A stretch of DNA of 64,000 bases from Actinobacteria bacterium Ga0077560 (GTDB taxonomy: Bacteria; Actinomycetota; Thermoleophilia; Miltoncostaeales; Miltoncostaeaceae), in the NCBI GenBank assembly GCA_001464275.1, contig LNFL01000179.1, forward strand, positions 90,458-154,457, written 5' to 3'. Below the pieces are notes generated by a model that worked only from the letters and a program-made list of their open reading frames with translations, was not told the origin of the DNA and did no database searches. The position numbers and the translations under genes are program-made. This document shows, piece after piece, positions 52,110-59,699 of the stretch (positions within the stretch are counted from its first letter, which is position 1; each line of letters begins with the position of its first letter).

Positions 52110-52140
52110 TGCGACGCCGGCCGCTGAGGCCGGCGCCGCA
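52110..52140. terminator. Hairpin between convergent genes
   Basis: Arms around CGCCGGCC and GGCCGGCG with TGCG/CGCA ends form a 12-13-bp stem with one A-C mismatch and a 5-base loop. It lies between the thioesterase stop and the end of the pentapeptide gene. Two-way termination is inferred; there is no U tract. Confidence 0.7.
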
Positions 52141-52148
52141 CGCGCACC

Positions 52149-53546
52149 TCAGGAGAGCGTGAGCACGAGCTCCCGGTCGGCGGTGAGCTGCAGGGGGTGC
52201 CCGTCGTCGTCCACCAGGCAGGTCAGCTCCCACGGGGGTGCGCTGACCATGGTGGACTCACCGGTGGCCGCGCCGCCCCGGCAGGAGTTCGTGATCGGCG
52301 TGTGGTACGGCCCGGAGCCCGTGATGACCACCTTCACCCGGCTCCCCTCGGCATAGTCGCCGACACAGGTCGTGACGCCGGTGCAGACGTGCTCGGCCTC
52401 CACGAGGTCGTAGCTGGTGGGCTCGCGCCACTGGAGCGAGATGCGGTCGATGGTCGCCGGGTCGCCGATGAGGTCCTTGACGGTCACGGTGATCCGGCGG
52501 GTCTCCCGGATGCGGATCGTCACACCCGGAGCTCCGGTGTACGTGCAGGTCCCCGCATAGGTCGTGCCGCCATCGGACGTGGTGAGGCGGACGGGCCCGT
52601 CGGGACAGAGCGCGATGCCGGCCCAGGACGTGGTGACGGTCAGCGTCGTCTCGGCGTTCAGCGCGAACCAGCCCGAGCACTCGGTGGTGCCGGTGCAGCT
52701 CACGTCGACGCCTTCTGAGGCGACCTTCGCCGTGAAGCTCCGACCCGAGCTCACCGTGGTCCGCGCGGCGCGCGATGGCGGCAGGGTGGCCCCCTCGAGA
52801 TTCGCCCCGGTCAGGTCACCGGGGCCGAAGGTCACGTTCGAGAGGTTCGTGCCCCGGAGGTCTGCGCCCGTGAGGTTCGCGCCCCGGAGATCGACGGCTC
52901 CCCCCAGGTGCGCGCCACTGAGGTTCGCTCCCACGAGCGACGCGCCCCGCAGGTCGGAGCTCTGGATGGTCGTGTTCCCAAGGTCGGCCCCGTCGAGGTT
53001 CGCGTCGCGGAGGTCCGCATGGACGAGCACCGCGCCCCGGACCCGGGCGCCGCTGAGGTTCGCCCCCCTGAGGTCCGCCCTCGTGATGACCGCCTCCCCC
53101 AGATCGGCATCACGGAGGTCGGCGCCGCGGAGATCGCCGGTGCAGACGAGGCAGCCGCGCGCGATTCCGGCTCGCCGGCCCGCCGGTGGGTTCGTCCGGC
53201 CCAGTCGGGCCTTGCGGAGGATCGCGTTGCGCAGTCGTGCCCGGGCGAGGTTCGCGCCCCGGAGGTCGGCGCCGGTCAGGTTCGCGCGGGTCAGGTTCGC
53301 GCGGGTCAGGTTGGCTCGCGAGAGGTTCGCGGCCTGCAGCCGGGCACCCACCAGACTCGCCCGGCTGAACGTCGCCCCGCTGAGGTTCTTCTTCGCCAGC
53401 CGCGCGCCGTCCAGGTCGGCTCCGGCGCACTTTGCGGCCGGGCCCGGGCGGCACGGAGCCGTGGCGCCGGAGGCTCCCACGGCCATGCCGGCGATGGCCA
53501 CCAGCCCGACCATCGCGGTGAGCAACCGCACCCGCGTCATCCCCAT
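52149..53546 (-). CDS. Secreted pentapeptide-repeat protein with C-terminal Cys-rich domain
   Basis: The 465-residue protein has a signal peptide (about 8-28) and then CRPGPAAKCAGADLDGARL. Residues about 40-265 are pentapeptide repeats of A(D/N)LxG type (ANLTRANLTRANLTGADLRG), which fold as a right-handed beta-helix. The last ~200 residues form a separate domain with paired Cys (VSCTGTTECSGWF, HVCTGVTTCVGDY, NSCRGG, LTCLVD). The neighbour at 53632 is a paralogue along its full length. ATG 53546 has GAGAGG upstream. Function unknown. Confidence 0.88.
   Translation of the reverse strand: MGMTRVRLLTAMVGLVAIAGMAVGASGATAPCRPGPAAKCAGADLDGARLAKKNLSGATFSRASLVGARLQAANLSRANLTRANLTRANLTGADLRGANLARARLRNAILRKARLGRTNPPAGRRAGIARGCLVCTGDLRGADLRDADLGEAVITRADLRGANLSGARVRGAVLVHADLRDANLDGADLGNTTIQSSDLRGASLVGANLSGAHLGGAVDLRGANLTGADLRGTNLSNVTFGPGDLTGANLEGATLPPSRAARTTVSSGRSFTAKVASEGVDVSCTGTTECSGWFALNAETTLTVTTSWAGIALCPDGPVRLTTSDGGTTYAGTCTYTGAPGVTIRIRETRRITVTVKDLIGDPATIDRISLQWREPTSYDLVEAEHVCTGVTTCVGDYAEGSRVKVVITGSGPYHTPITNSCRGGAATGESTMVSAPPWELTCLVDDDGHPLQLTADRELVLTLS
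53274..53312. repeat. Tandem 15-base repeat within pentapeptide coding
   Basis: The unit GGTCAGGTTCGCGCG occurs twice in a row (53274-53288 and 53289-53303) and a third, partly changed copy follows. It encodes ANLTR-type pentapeptides on the minus strand. Exact tandem copies suggest recent growth of the beta-helix by slippage. Confidence 0.75.
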
Positions 53547-53631
53547 GCCGCCGCCTCTCCCAGGTGTGCCCGACCACCTCCCATCGACGCCGGGGCCGAC
53601 CGGGTTGAACCGGGCGGCCCCGGGCCGGACC

Positions 53632-55068
53632 TCAGGAAAGGGTGAGCACGAGCTCCCGGTCGGCGGAAAGCTCCAGGCCGTTGCCGTCGTCGCCCGCCAG
53701 GCAGGTCAGCTCCCACGGCGGTCCGCTGACCATCGTGGACCCGCCCACGAGCGTGCCGCCCTGGCAGGAGTTCGCGACCGGCGTGTGGAACGGGCCGGAA
53801 CCCGTGACGACCACCTTCACGCGGCTCCCCTCCGGGTAGTCGCCGATGCAGGCGGTGACCCCGGTGCACACATGCTCGGCCTCCACCAAGTCGGTGCTGG
53901 TGGGCACGCGCCATTGGAACGCGATCCGGTCGATGCTCGCGGGGTCGCCGATCAGATCCTTGACGCTCACGGTGATCCGGCGGGTCTCCCGGAGGCGGAT
54001 CGTCAGGCTCTGCGACGTCGTGTAGGTGCACGAACCGGTGTAGGTGGCGCCTGCGTCGGACGTCGCGAGGCGCACCGGTCCGTCGGGACAGAAGGCGAAA
54101 CCGGCCCAAGTGGTGGTGACGGTGAGGGTTGACGCCATGTTCCGGCCCGTGGGGAACAGGCACTCGGCGGTGCCCGTGCAGGCGGTGGTCGTCCCGCCGC
54201 TGGACAGGGTCGCCGAGAAGACCCGCCCCGAGGTGACGGTCGTCCGGAGGGTCTTCGATCCCGGGAGGATCGCGCCGTCGAGTTTCGCGCCGGCCAGACT
54301 GGCACCGGGGGCGATCGTCGCGTTCGAGAGGTCGGCACCCCGGAGATCCGCCCCGATGAGGTTCGTGCCCGGGCCGAACGTGACGCCGGACAGGTCCGCG
54401 CCGGCGAGATTCACGAACCGCATGTCCGCGCCGTTGAAGGTCACGCCCGTGAGCGTGGCCCCGGAGACGGAGCCCTTGTCGAAGCTCGCACCGGTGAGGT
54501 TGGCGCCCCGGAGGTCGCTTGTCTGGAGGTTTGCGGCCTGGAACACGGCGTTCGCGAGGTTGGCGCCTTGGAACTGCGCTCCGCGGAGGTCCGCGCCGGC
54601 GATCCTCGCATTCCTGAGGTCGGCGCCCCGCAGGTCGGCGCCCCGCAGATCGCCCGTGCACAGCGTGCTGCAGGCGGCGGTGATCCGCCCGGCCCCTGTT
54701 GCCTTGGCGGCGGCGCGGCCCAGCCTGGCCCGTCGGAGGATGGCGTCGCGCAACCGGGCCCTGGAGAGATTGCTTCCGCGCAGGTCGGCTCCGGTGAGGT
54801 CGGCCCTGCTGAGGTTGGCTCGCGAGAGATTGGCCCCCACCAGCCGGGCCCCGCGCAGCTGTGCGCCCACCAGACTCGCGCGGGTGAACGTGGCGCCCGA
54901 CAGGTTCTTCTTCGCCAGCTTGGCGCCGTTCAGGTGAGCGCCGGCACACTTCGCATCGGGCCCGGGCCGGCAGGCCCCGGGCTTGGCCGCGAGGGAGCCG
55001 GCCGCCACCGCGGTCATCACGAGCGCCGCGGCGGTCACCGTCACGATCCTCATACGCGTCGTTCCCAT
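53632..55068 (-). CDS. Secreted pentapeptide-repeat protein, paralogue of the neighbour
   Basis: The 478-residue protein has a signal peptide, CRPGPDAKCAGAHLNGAKL and a pentapeptide-repeat region of about residues 45-280 (ANLSRANLSRADLTGADLRG). The C-terminal domain of ~200 residues repeats the paired-Cys layout of the 52149 gene (TTACTGTAECLF, HVCTGVTACIGDY, NSCQGG, LTCLAG). Both end in ADRELVLTLS. ATG 55068 is chosen for GGAGG 7-8 bases upstream; 55098 would add ten residues. The two genes are a recent tandem duplication 85 bases apart. Confidence 0.88.
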   Translation of the reverse strand: MGTTRMRIVTVTAAALVMTAVAAGSLAAKPGACRPGPDAKCAGAHLNGAKLAKKNLSGATFTRASLVGAQLRGARLVGANLSRANLSRADLTGADLRGSNLSRARLRDAILRRARLGRAAAKATGAGRITAACSTLCTGDLRGADLRGADLRNARIAGADLRGAQFQGANLANAVFQAANLQTSDLRGANLTGASFDKGSVSGATLTGVTFNGADMRFVNLAGADLSGVTFGPGTNLIGADLRGADLSNATIAPGASLAGAKLDGAILPGSKTLRTTVTSGRVFSATLSSGGTTTACTGTAECLFPTGRNMASTLTVTTTWAGFAFCPDGPVRLATSDAGATYTGSCTYTTSQSLTIRLRETRRITVSVKDLIGDPASIDRIAFQWRVPTSTDLVEAEHVCTGVTACIGDYPEGSRVKVVVTGSGPFHTPVANSCQGGTLVGGSTMVSGPPWELTCLAGDDGNGLELSADRELVLTLS

Positions 55069-55253
55069 GCCCCCGCCTCCGGTCGCCCGCTGACCCATCA
55101 GTCATCGGCCCTCGGGTGGACGCGGTTGAGCCGCGAACCATGGGTGGATATGGGCGCGGTGCGGTCACCGTTGCGGCACACCCGCGCGTTGAGTCGTGCG
55201 CGGGGCCCGGGGCACGCTGCGACGGCACCGTCCCAGCATCCGGAGGCTCACCC

Positions 55254-55751
55254 ATGGAACCCCGCACCTACACCTGGCTCGTCCCGGGCCGGCTCGCCGT
55301 CGCCGAGCGTCCCGGCGGCGGCGGCCGCTCCCACCGCATCACCCGCAGGGAGGCCGAGCTGGCCTGGTGGCGCGACCAGGGTGTCCGCGCGGTGGTGTCC
55401 GGCATGGACACCCGCCACGGCCTGGTTGAGGCGGCCCTGGCGGGCTTCGCCGTCAGGTGGTTCCCCATCCCCGACGACGGCGGGGCGCCGGCTGCCCTGG
55501 TCGCGCTCGCCACGGGGGTCCAGGAGCTGATGGCCGACGTGGACGGCGCCGTCCTGGTGCACGTCAACCGGCCCGGCGAGTGGCTGGCGGCCGTCGATGC
55601 GGCGCTGCGGCTGCGGCTCGGACTGGCTCCGGACGTGCCCGAGGCACTCGCGGCGGTGGAACGCGACGGACTGCCTGTAGGATCGATCACCGTCGGTCTG
55701 GTCTCGGAGATCGGGGAGGACCTGCAGTCGCAGACGGCCGCGATGCGCTGA
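55254..55751 (+). CDS. Dual-specificity-phosphatase-like protein lacking the catalytic Cys
   Basis: The 165-residue protein resembles small tyrosine/dual-specificity phosphatases: RLAVAERPGGGGRSHRITRRE, WWRDQGVRAVVSG and FPIPDDGGAP. The P-loop, normally HCxxGxxR, reads HVNRPGEW at 103-110, so Val104 replaces the Cys and the Arg is missing. It would not work as a phosphatase and may be a binding pseudo-enzyme. It precedes a sugar-transferase gene. CGGAGG lies 7 bases before ATG 55254. The assignment is by overall layout and is uncertain. Confidence 0.6.
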   Translation: MEPRTYTWLVPGRLAVAERPGGGGRSHRITRREAELAWWRDQGVRAVVSGMDTRHGLVEAALAGFAVRWFPIPDDGGAPAALVALATGVQELMADVDGAVLVHVNRPGEWLAAVDAALRLRLGLAPDVPEALAAVERDGLPVGSITVGLVSEIGEDLQSQTAAMR

Positions 55752-55779
55752 ACGCGCACCGCCCGACGCGACGGAGCTG

Positions 55780-57261
55780 ATGAGCACCGAACCCGCCAAG
55801 CCACCGGTTCCCCGCGGGACCGGGAACCTCATGCGCCGTGACGTGCGGTTCCTGCCGCTCCTGGCGGGCCCTGCGGCCTACCAGCGGTTCCGGCGGGCGC
55901 TGTCCGTGCTGGTGCTGGTGGTGATCGACATCACCGCCCTGTTCCTGGCGATCTACGGAGCGCTGGCCCTCAAGCTCGTGCTGGAGGGCCGGGAGGTGGA
56001 CTCCAGCGCGATCTGGGCGCTGGAGCAGCAGGCCCTGCCGCTCGCCGCCGTCACGATGGTGCTCACCTTCGCCAAGAACCGGCTGTACGCGCCGCGCGAG
56101 CAGCGGCCGGGCGCGGCGGCGGTGCTGTCGTCGGTCACCACCGGCACGCTCATCGTGCTGGTGCTGGTGTTCGCCGCCGGCTGGCGGTTCGACACGTACT
56201 ACATCTTCTACTCGTCCTGGTTCTTCGTCTGCCTGCTCGTGCTCGCGCTCCGCGCCAGCTACGACAGCCTCACCACCCTCGCGCTCGACCAGATGCGGTT
56301 CCAGCGGCACGTGCTGCTGGTTGGCCCCGACTCGGCCACCGAATCGGTCGCCGAGTCGTTGGGACACACCAGCAGCCGGCGCGGCGTGCCCTATCGCGTC
56401 GCGGGCCGCCACGAGCTGACGGCCGTGGGCGCCGACGCGACCCTCGACGACGCGCTGGACCCGGCCGTCATCGACGAGGTCATCCTCACCGGCATCGGCG
56501 GCGACGACTCCGGCGTGCTGGCCCTGCTGGAGCTGTGCCGCCGCCGCGGTCTGCCAGTGCGCCTGGCACCCACCTCGGTGGAGCTGCTGTCGCACACCCT
56601 GCAGGCGGTCGCGGCGCCCGGGCTGCCGCTGTTCACGGTGCGGCCCCCGGTGCTCTCGGGCATCCAGTTCGTGGCCAAGCGCGCCTTCGACCTCGTGGTG
56701 GGCAGCGTGCTGCTGGTGCTCTCCTCACCGGTCCTGCTGGTCGCGGCCCTCTGGATCAAGCTCACGGACCGCGGCCCGGTGCTGCACCGCAGCCGCCGCG
56801 TGGGCGTGGACGAGACGGTGTTCGACTGCCTCAAGCTGCGCACCATGCGCACCGACGCCGAGGAGCTGCAGTCCGAGCTGGAGCACCTCAACGAGGCCGA
56901 TGGCGCGATCTTCAAGATCCGTGACGATCCCCGCATCACCCGGCCGGGACGCGTGCTGCGCCGGTTCTCCATCGACGAGCTGCCGCAGCTGTTCAACGTG
57001 CTGCGTGGCGAGATGTCGCTGGTGGGCCCCCGGCCGCTGCCGATCCGCGACTTCGAGCTCCTCGACGAGGTCCAGAAGAAGCGGTACATGGTGCTGCCGG
57101 GCGTCACCGGGCTCTGGCAGATCAGCGGCAGGTCGGACCTGTCGTTCGAGGAGCTCATCCGCCTGGACTTCTCGTACATCGAGTCGTGGTCCATCTGGAT
57201 GGACCTGGTCATCATCGCCCGCACCATCCCCGTGGTGCTGTGGCGCAAGGGGGCGTTCTGA
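55780..57261 (+). CDS. Polyprenyl-phosphate sugar-phosphotransferase, WbaP/PssY-like
   Basis: This starts glycan assembly by moving a sugar-1-phosphate to undecaprenyl phosphate. The 493-residue protein has several N-terminal helices (about 40-60, 82-100, 124-142, 148-166). A middle Rossmann-like region (about 180-285) has HVLLVGPDSATESVAESLG. The C-terminal catalytic domain has KRAFDLVVGSVLLVLSSPVLL, KLRTMRTDAEELQ, RFSIDELPQLFNVLRGEMSLVGPRPLP and PGVTGLWQISGRSDLSFEE. ATG 55780 is used. It could prime the glycan built by genes of the 14-47 kb locus. Confidence 0.95.
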   Translation: MSTEPAKPPVPRGTGNLMRRDVRFLPLLAGPAAYQRFRRALSVLVLVVIDITALFLAIYGALALKLVLEGREVDSSAIWALEQQALPLAAVTMVLTFAKNRLYAPREQRPGAAAVLSSVTTGTLIVLVLVFAAGWRFDTYYIFYSSWFFVCLLVLALRASYDSLTTLALDQMRFQRHVLLVGPDSATESVAESLGHTSSRRGVPYRVAGRHELTAVGADATLDDALDPAVIDEVILTGIGGDDSGVLALLELCRRRGLPVRLAPTSVELLSHTLQAVAAPGLPLFTVRPPVLSGIQFVAKRAFDLVVGSVLLVLSSPVLLVAALWIKLTDRGPVLHRSRRVGVDETVFDCLKLRTMRTDAEELQSELEHLNEADGAIFKIRDDPRITRPGRVLRRFSIDELPQLFNVLRGEMSLVGPRPLPIRDFELLDEVQKKRYMVLPGVTGLWQISGRSDLSFEELIRLDFSYIESWSIWMDLVIIARTIPVVLWRKGAF

Positions 57262-57557
57262 CCCCCGCCGACCCGGCGCCCTCCCCGCAGGCGCTGCTCG
57301 CCGAGCTGCGGGCCGCCGCCGGGGATCCGGTGCTCACGCCGCTGCGGATCGCCGAACCCGCACCCTCCGCCCGCCCCGGTGCGGCGGGCCGGCTGGTGAG
57401 CGCCGCCCGCCGCCAGGTGCTGCGGCTCATCTCCCCGGCCCTGGGTGAGCTGCTGGCCGAGCTGGAGCGCGACCGGCACCGCCAGCACGCCCAGATCGCC
57501 GCGCTGCGCGCCCGGGTGGAGGAGCTCGAGCGCCGGGACGCCCCACCGGCCGGCTGA
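57258..57557 (+). CDS. Small coiled-coil protein, possible CTG start
   Basis: The 99-residue product, read from CTG 57258, has a Pro/Ala-rich first part and a helical C-terminal half LISPALGELLAELERDRHRQ, then IAALRARVEELERRD. That resembles the helical stretch in front of some locus methyltransferases such as 34345. CTG overlaps the preceding stop as CTGA with AAGGGGG just upstream. GTG 57240, inside the upstream gene, is an alternative start. It lies between a sugar transferase and a GT4 gene in one operon. Confidence 0.6.
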   Translation: MTPADPAPSPQALLAELRAAAGDPVLTPLRIAEPAPSARPGAAGRLVSAARRQVLRLISPALGELLAELERDRHRQHAQIAALRARVEELERRDAPPAG

Positions 57558-57571
57558 CCGGCCGAGGCCCC

Positions 57572-58741
57572 ATGCGCATCGCGTTCGTGGTGCAGCGGTA
57601 CGGCGACGAGGTCGCCGGCGGCGCCGAGGCCCTGTGCCGCGACACCGCCCGGGCCCTGGCCGCCGCCGGGCACGAGGTGGTGGTGCACACCACCGATGCG
57701 CGCGACTACCTCACCTGGGCGCCGCACTATCCCGCCGGGGTGAGCGACGACCGCGGCGTGGAGGTCCACCGGCACCGGGTCGACCCGCCGGACCCCCGCA
57801 CCGCCGCCCGTCTGGTGAAGGCGCTGGCGCTCTCGCCGGGTGACGCCGACGCCGAATCCCGCTGGGCGATCGCCCAGGGACCCGTGGCCCCCGGGCTCCT
57901 GGAGGCCCTCGCCGGCGCCGCGCGGCGGCACGAGGCCGTCGCGCTCTGGACGTACCTGTACGCCACCACGCAGCTGGGCCTGCCGTTGTGCCGCGACCGC
58001 AGCGTCCTGGTGCCGCTGGCGCACGACGAGCCGATGCTGGGGTTCACGCTCACCCGCGGGCTGGTGCGGGCCGCCGCGGGCCTGGCGTTCATGACCCCCG
58101 AGGAAGCGATCCTGGTGGACGACCTCCACGGCGTGGGCGACCGTCCCGCCGCGGTGGTGGGGGCCGGGTTGCCGCCCGCGCCCGACGCGGATCCGGCGGC
58201 CGTGCGTGCGCGGTTCTCACTGCCCGAGCGGTTCGTCCTCTACCTGGGCCGGGTGGACGCCGCCAAGGGCGTCGACGAGCTCGTGCGCGCCCACGCCTCC
58301 TACCGGGCCACGGGAGGAACGCTGGGGCTGGTGCTCGCAGGCCGGCCGGCGGGCGAGCCGTCGTTTCCGGACTGGGTGGTGCGCACCGGGTTCGTGGACG
58401 ACGTGGACCGCGCCGGCCTGCTGGCCGCCGCCGAGGTCGTGGCATTGCCGTCGCGTCACGAGAGCCTGTCGCTGGTGGCCCTGGAGGCGTGGCAGCTGGG
58501 GCGGCCCACCCTGGGCACGGCGCGGTCGGAGGTGCTGGCCGGCCAGACCCGCCGGTCGGGTGCGGGGCTGCTCTACGACGACGCCGCGGGCTATGCGGAG
58601 GCGCTGCGCGGCCTGGAGGACCCCGCGGTGCGGGAGCGCCTGGGGCGGGCGGGGCCCGTGTTCACCGCCCCGCTCACCTGGGACGCCTGCGTCGCGCGGT
58701 GGGAGGGATTGCTGGGGCGGGTGGCCCGGCCGCTCAGCTGA
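57572..58741 (+). CDS. GT4 glycosyltransferase, ESLSLV subfamily
   Basis: The 389-residue GT-B enzyme starts IAFVVQRYGDEVAGGAEALCRDTARALAAA, with TTDARDYLTWAPHYP matching the 37807 gene. The donor domain has FVLYLGRVDAAKGVDELV and the site block RHESLSLVALEAWQLGRP. RRSGAGLLY follows as in its paralogues. It is the third ESLSLV enzyme and lies near the sugar transferase rather than in the main locus. ATG 57572 is 14 bases after the small gene. It overlaps the convergent gene by 8 bases. Confidence 0.9.
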   Translation: MRIAFVVQRYGDEVAGGAEALCRDTARALAAAGHEVVVHTTDARDYLTWAPHYPAGVSDDRGVEVHRHRVDPPDPRTAARLVKALALSPGDADAESRWAIAQGPVAPGLLEALAGAARRHEAVALWTYLYATTQLGLPLCRDRSVLVPLAHDEPMLGFTLTRGLVRAAAGLAFMTPEEAILVDDLHGVGDRPAAVVGAGLPPAPDADPAAVRARFSLPERFVLYLGRVDAAKGVDELVRAHASYRATGGTLGLVLAGRPAGEPSFPDWVVRTGFVDDVDRAGLLAAAEVVALPSRHESLSLVALEAWQLGRPTLGTARSEVLAGQTRRSGAGLLYDDAAGYAEALRGLEDPAVRERLGRAGPVFTAPLTWDACVARWEGLLGRVARPLS

Positions 58742-59240
58742 GCGCGACCGTGATGGCCAGCACGACCCCCAGCACGAACGCGCCGCAGCCCAGCGCGGCG
58801 CCCAGCATCGCCCACCGGCGGGCGCGCGGCCGCCAGGCCCGGGGCCCGGCCACCGAGAGGCCCAGCAGCGCGACGCCGGCCAGGTCCACCGCCAGGAACA
58901 CCGCCAGGTCGAATCCGATCTCGCGTCGCAGCTCGGCGCTGAACAGCAGCAGCCCCAGGAAGACGGCTGCCATGAGGTTGACCGGGAGCATCGCGGCGAA
59001 CGCCCACCGCACGTCCCGCAGATGGCCCATGAGCCCCGGGATGGTGAGGATGAACGCGATGATCCCGGCCCCGATGGGCAGGTAGAAGACCACCTCGATC
59101 CGCCGGTCGGCGGGCAGCACGATCCACAGCGCCAGGGCGAAGGCGACCACGATGGCGGCGGCGATGAACGATGCGCGTGCGCTGCGGGACAACGACACCT
59201 CTGGCGGTCCGGGTCGGGGACGGCACCATGACAGGACCAT
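58734..59240 (-). CDS. Small membrane protein of unknown function
   Basis: The product is about 168 residues from ATG 59240 with four predicted helices (FIAAAIVVAFALALWIVL and three later ones). No soluble domain or motif is visible. Better ribosome sites exist for shorter starts: TTG 59192 has GAGGTG upstream. It follows the 59270 gene by 29 bases and so may be co-transcribed with glnA. Function cannot be inferred from the sequence. Confidence 0.7.
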   Translation of the reverse strand: MVLSWCRPRPGPPEVSLSRSARASFIAAAIVVAFALALWIVLPADRRIEVVFYLPIGAGIIAFILTIPGLMGHLRDVRWAFAAMLPVNLMAAVFLGLLLFSAELRREIGFDLAVFLAVDLAGVALLGLSVAGPRAWRPRARRWAMLGAALGCGAFVLGVVLAITVALS

Positions 59241-59269
59241 CGGGCGCCGCGGCGCGTTTCCGGCGGGCC

Positions 59270-59695
59270 TCAGTGGGAGCCGACGGCGATCACCACGAAG
59301 AAGACGGTGAAGAGCAGGAACATCCCGGTGGCCGCGACCGGCATCGACCACGCCTGACGGCGCCGTGCGTCGCCACGGGCCGGCACCAGGGCCGCGAGCT
59401 GCACGGCGAGGGCCGCCATGCCGGCCGCCACCGCGACGATCACCCACCACCGGGTGCCGGCCTCCATGAGGTCCCACAGCGTGATCTCGGCGGGACCCCG
59501 GTACTCGTCGACCCGTGTGACGGCCACCGCCGCCCACACGATGCCGGCGGCCAGCAGCACCGCGGCGCCGGCGTTGAGCCATCTCCACCGCACCCCGCGG
59601 GTGTCGCGCACCGCGGCCAGCACCACCGCGAGCACGCCGCCCAGCAGGAGCGCGAACGGCACGCCCAGGAACAGGAGCACCCGGAGCAGGTCCAC
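59270..59695 (-). CDS. Small membrane protein of unknown function
   Basis: The 141-residue protein has four helices (about 5-27, 39-60, 84-105, 118-138) joined by short loops, with VDEYRGPAEITLWDLMEAGTR between the second and third. I do not recognise a family. The GTG start lies 4 bases after the glnA stop, so it is probably in the same transcript. It could be a membrane partner of nitrogen metabolism, but that is only context. Confidence 0.75.
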   Translation of the reverse strand: MDLLRVLLFLGVPFALLLGGVLAVVLAAVRDTRGVRWRWLNAGAAVLLAAGIVWAAVAVTRVDEYRGPAEITLWDLMEAGTRWWVIVAVAAGMAALAVQLAALVPARGDARRRQAWSMPVAATGMFLLFTVFFVVIAVGSH

Positions 59696-59699
59696 GGCG

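Noticed and set aside
52149..55068. Repeats as a CRISPR array or mobile element
   Set aside because: The periodicity is that of pentapeptide codons (15 bases) in two intact coding genes; there are no spacers or terminal inverted repeats.
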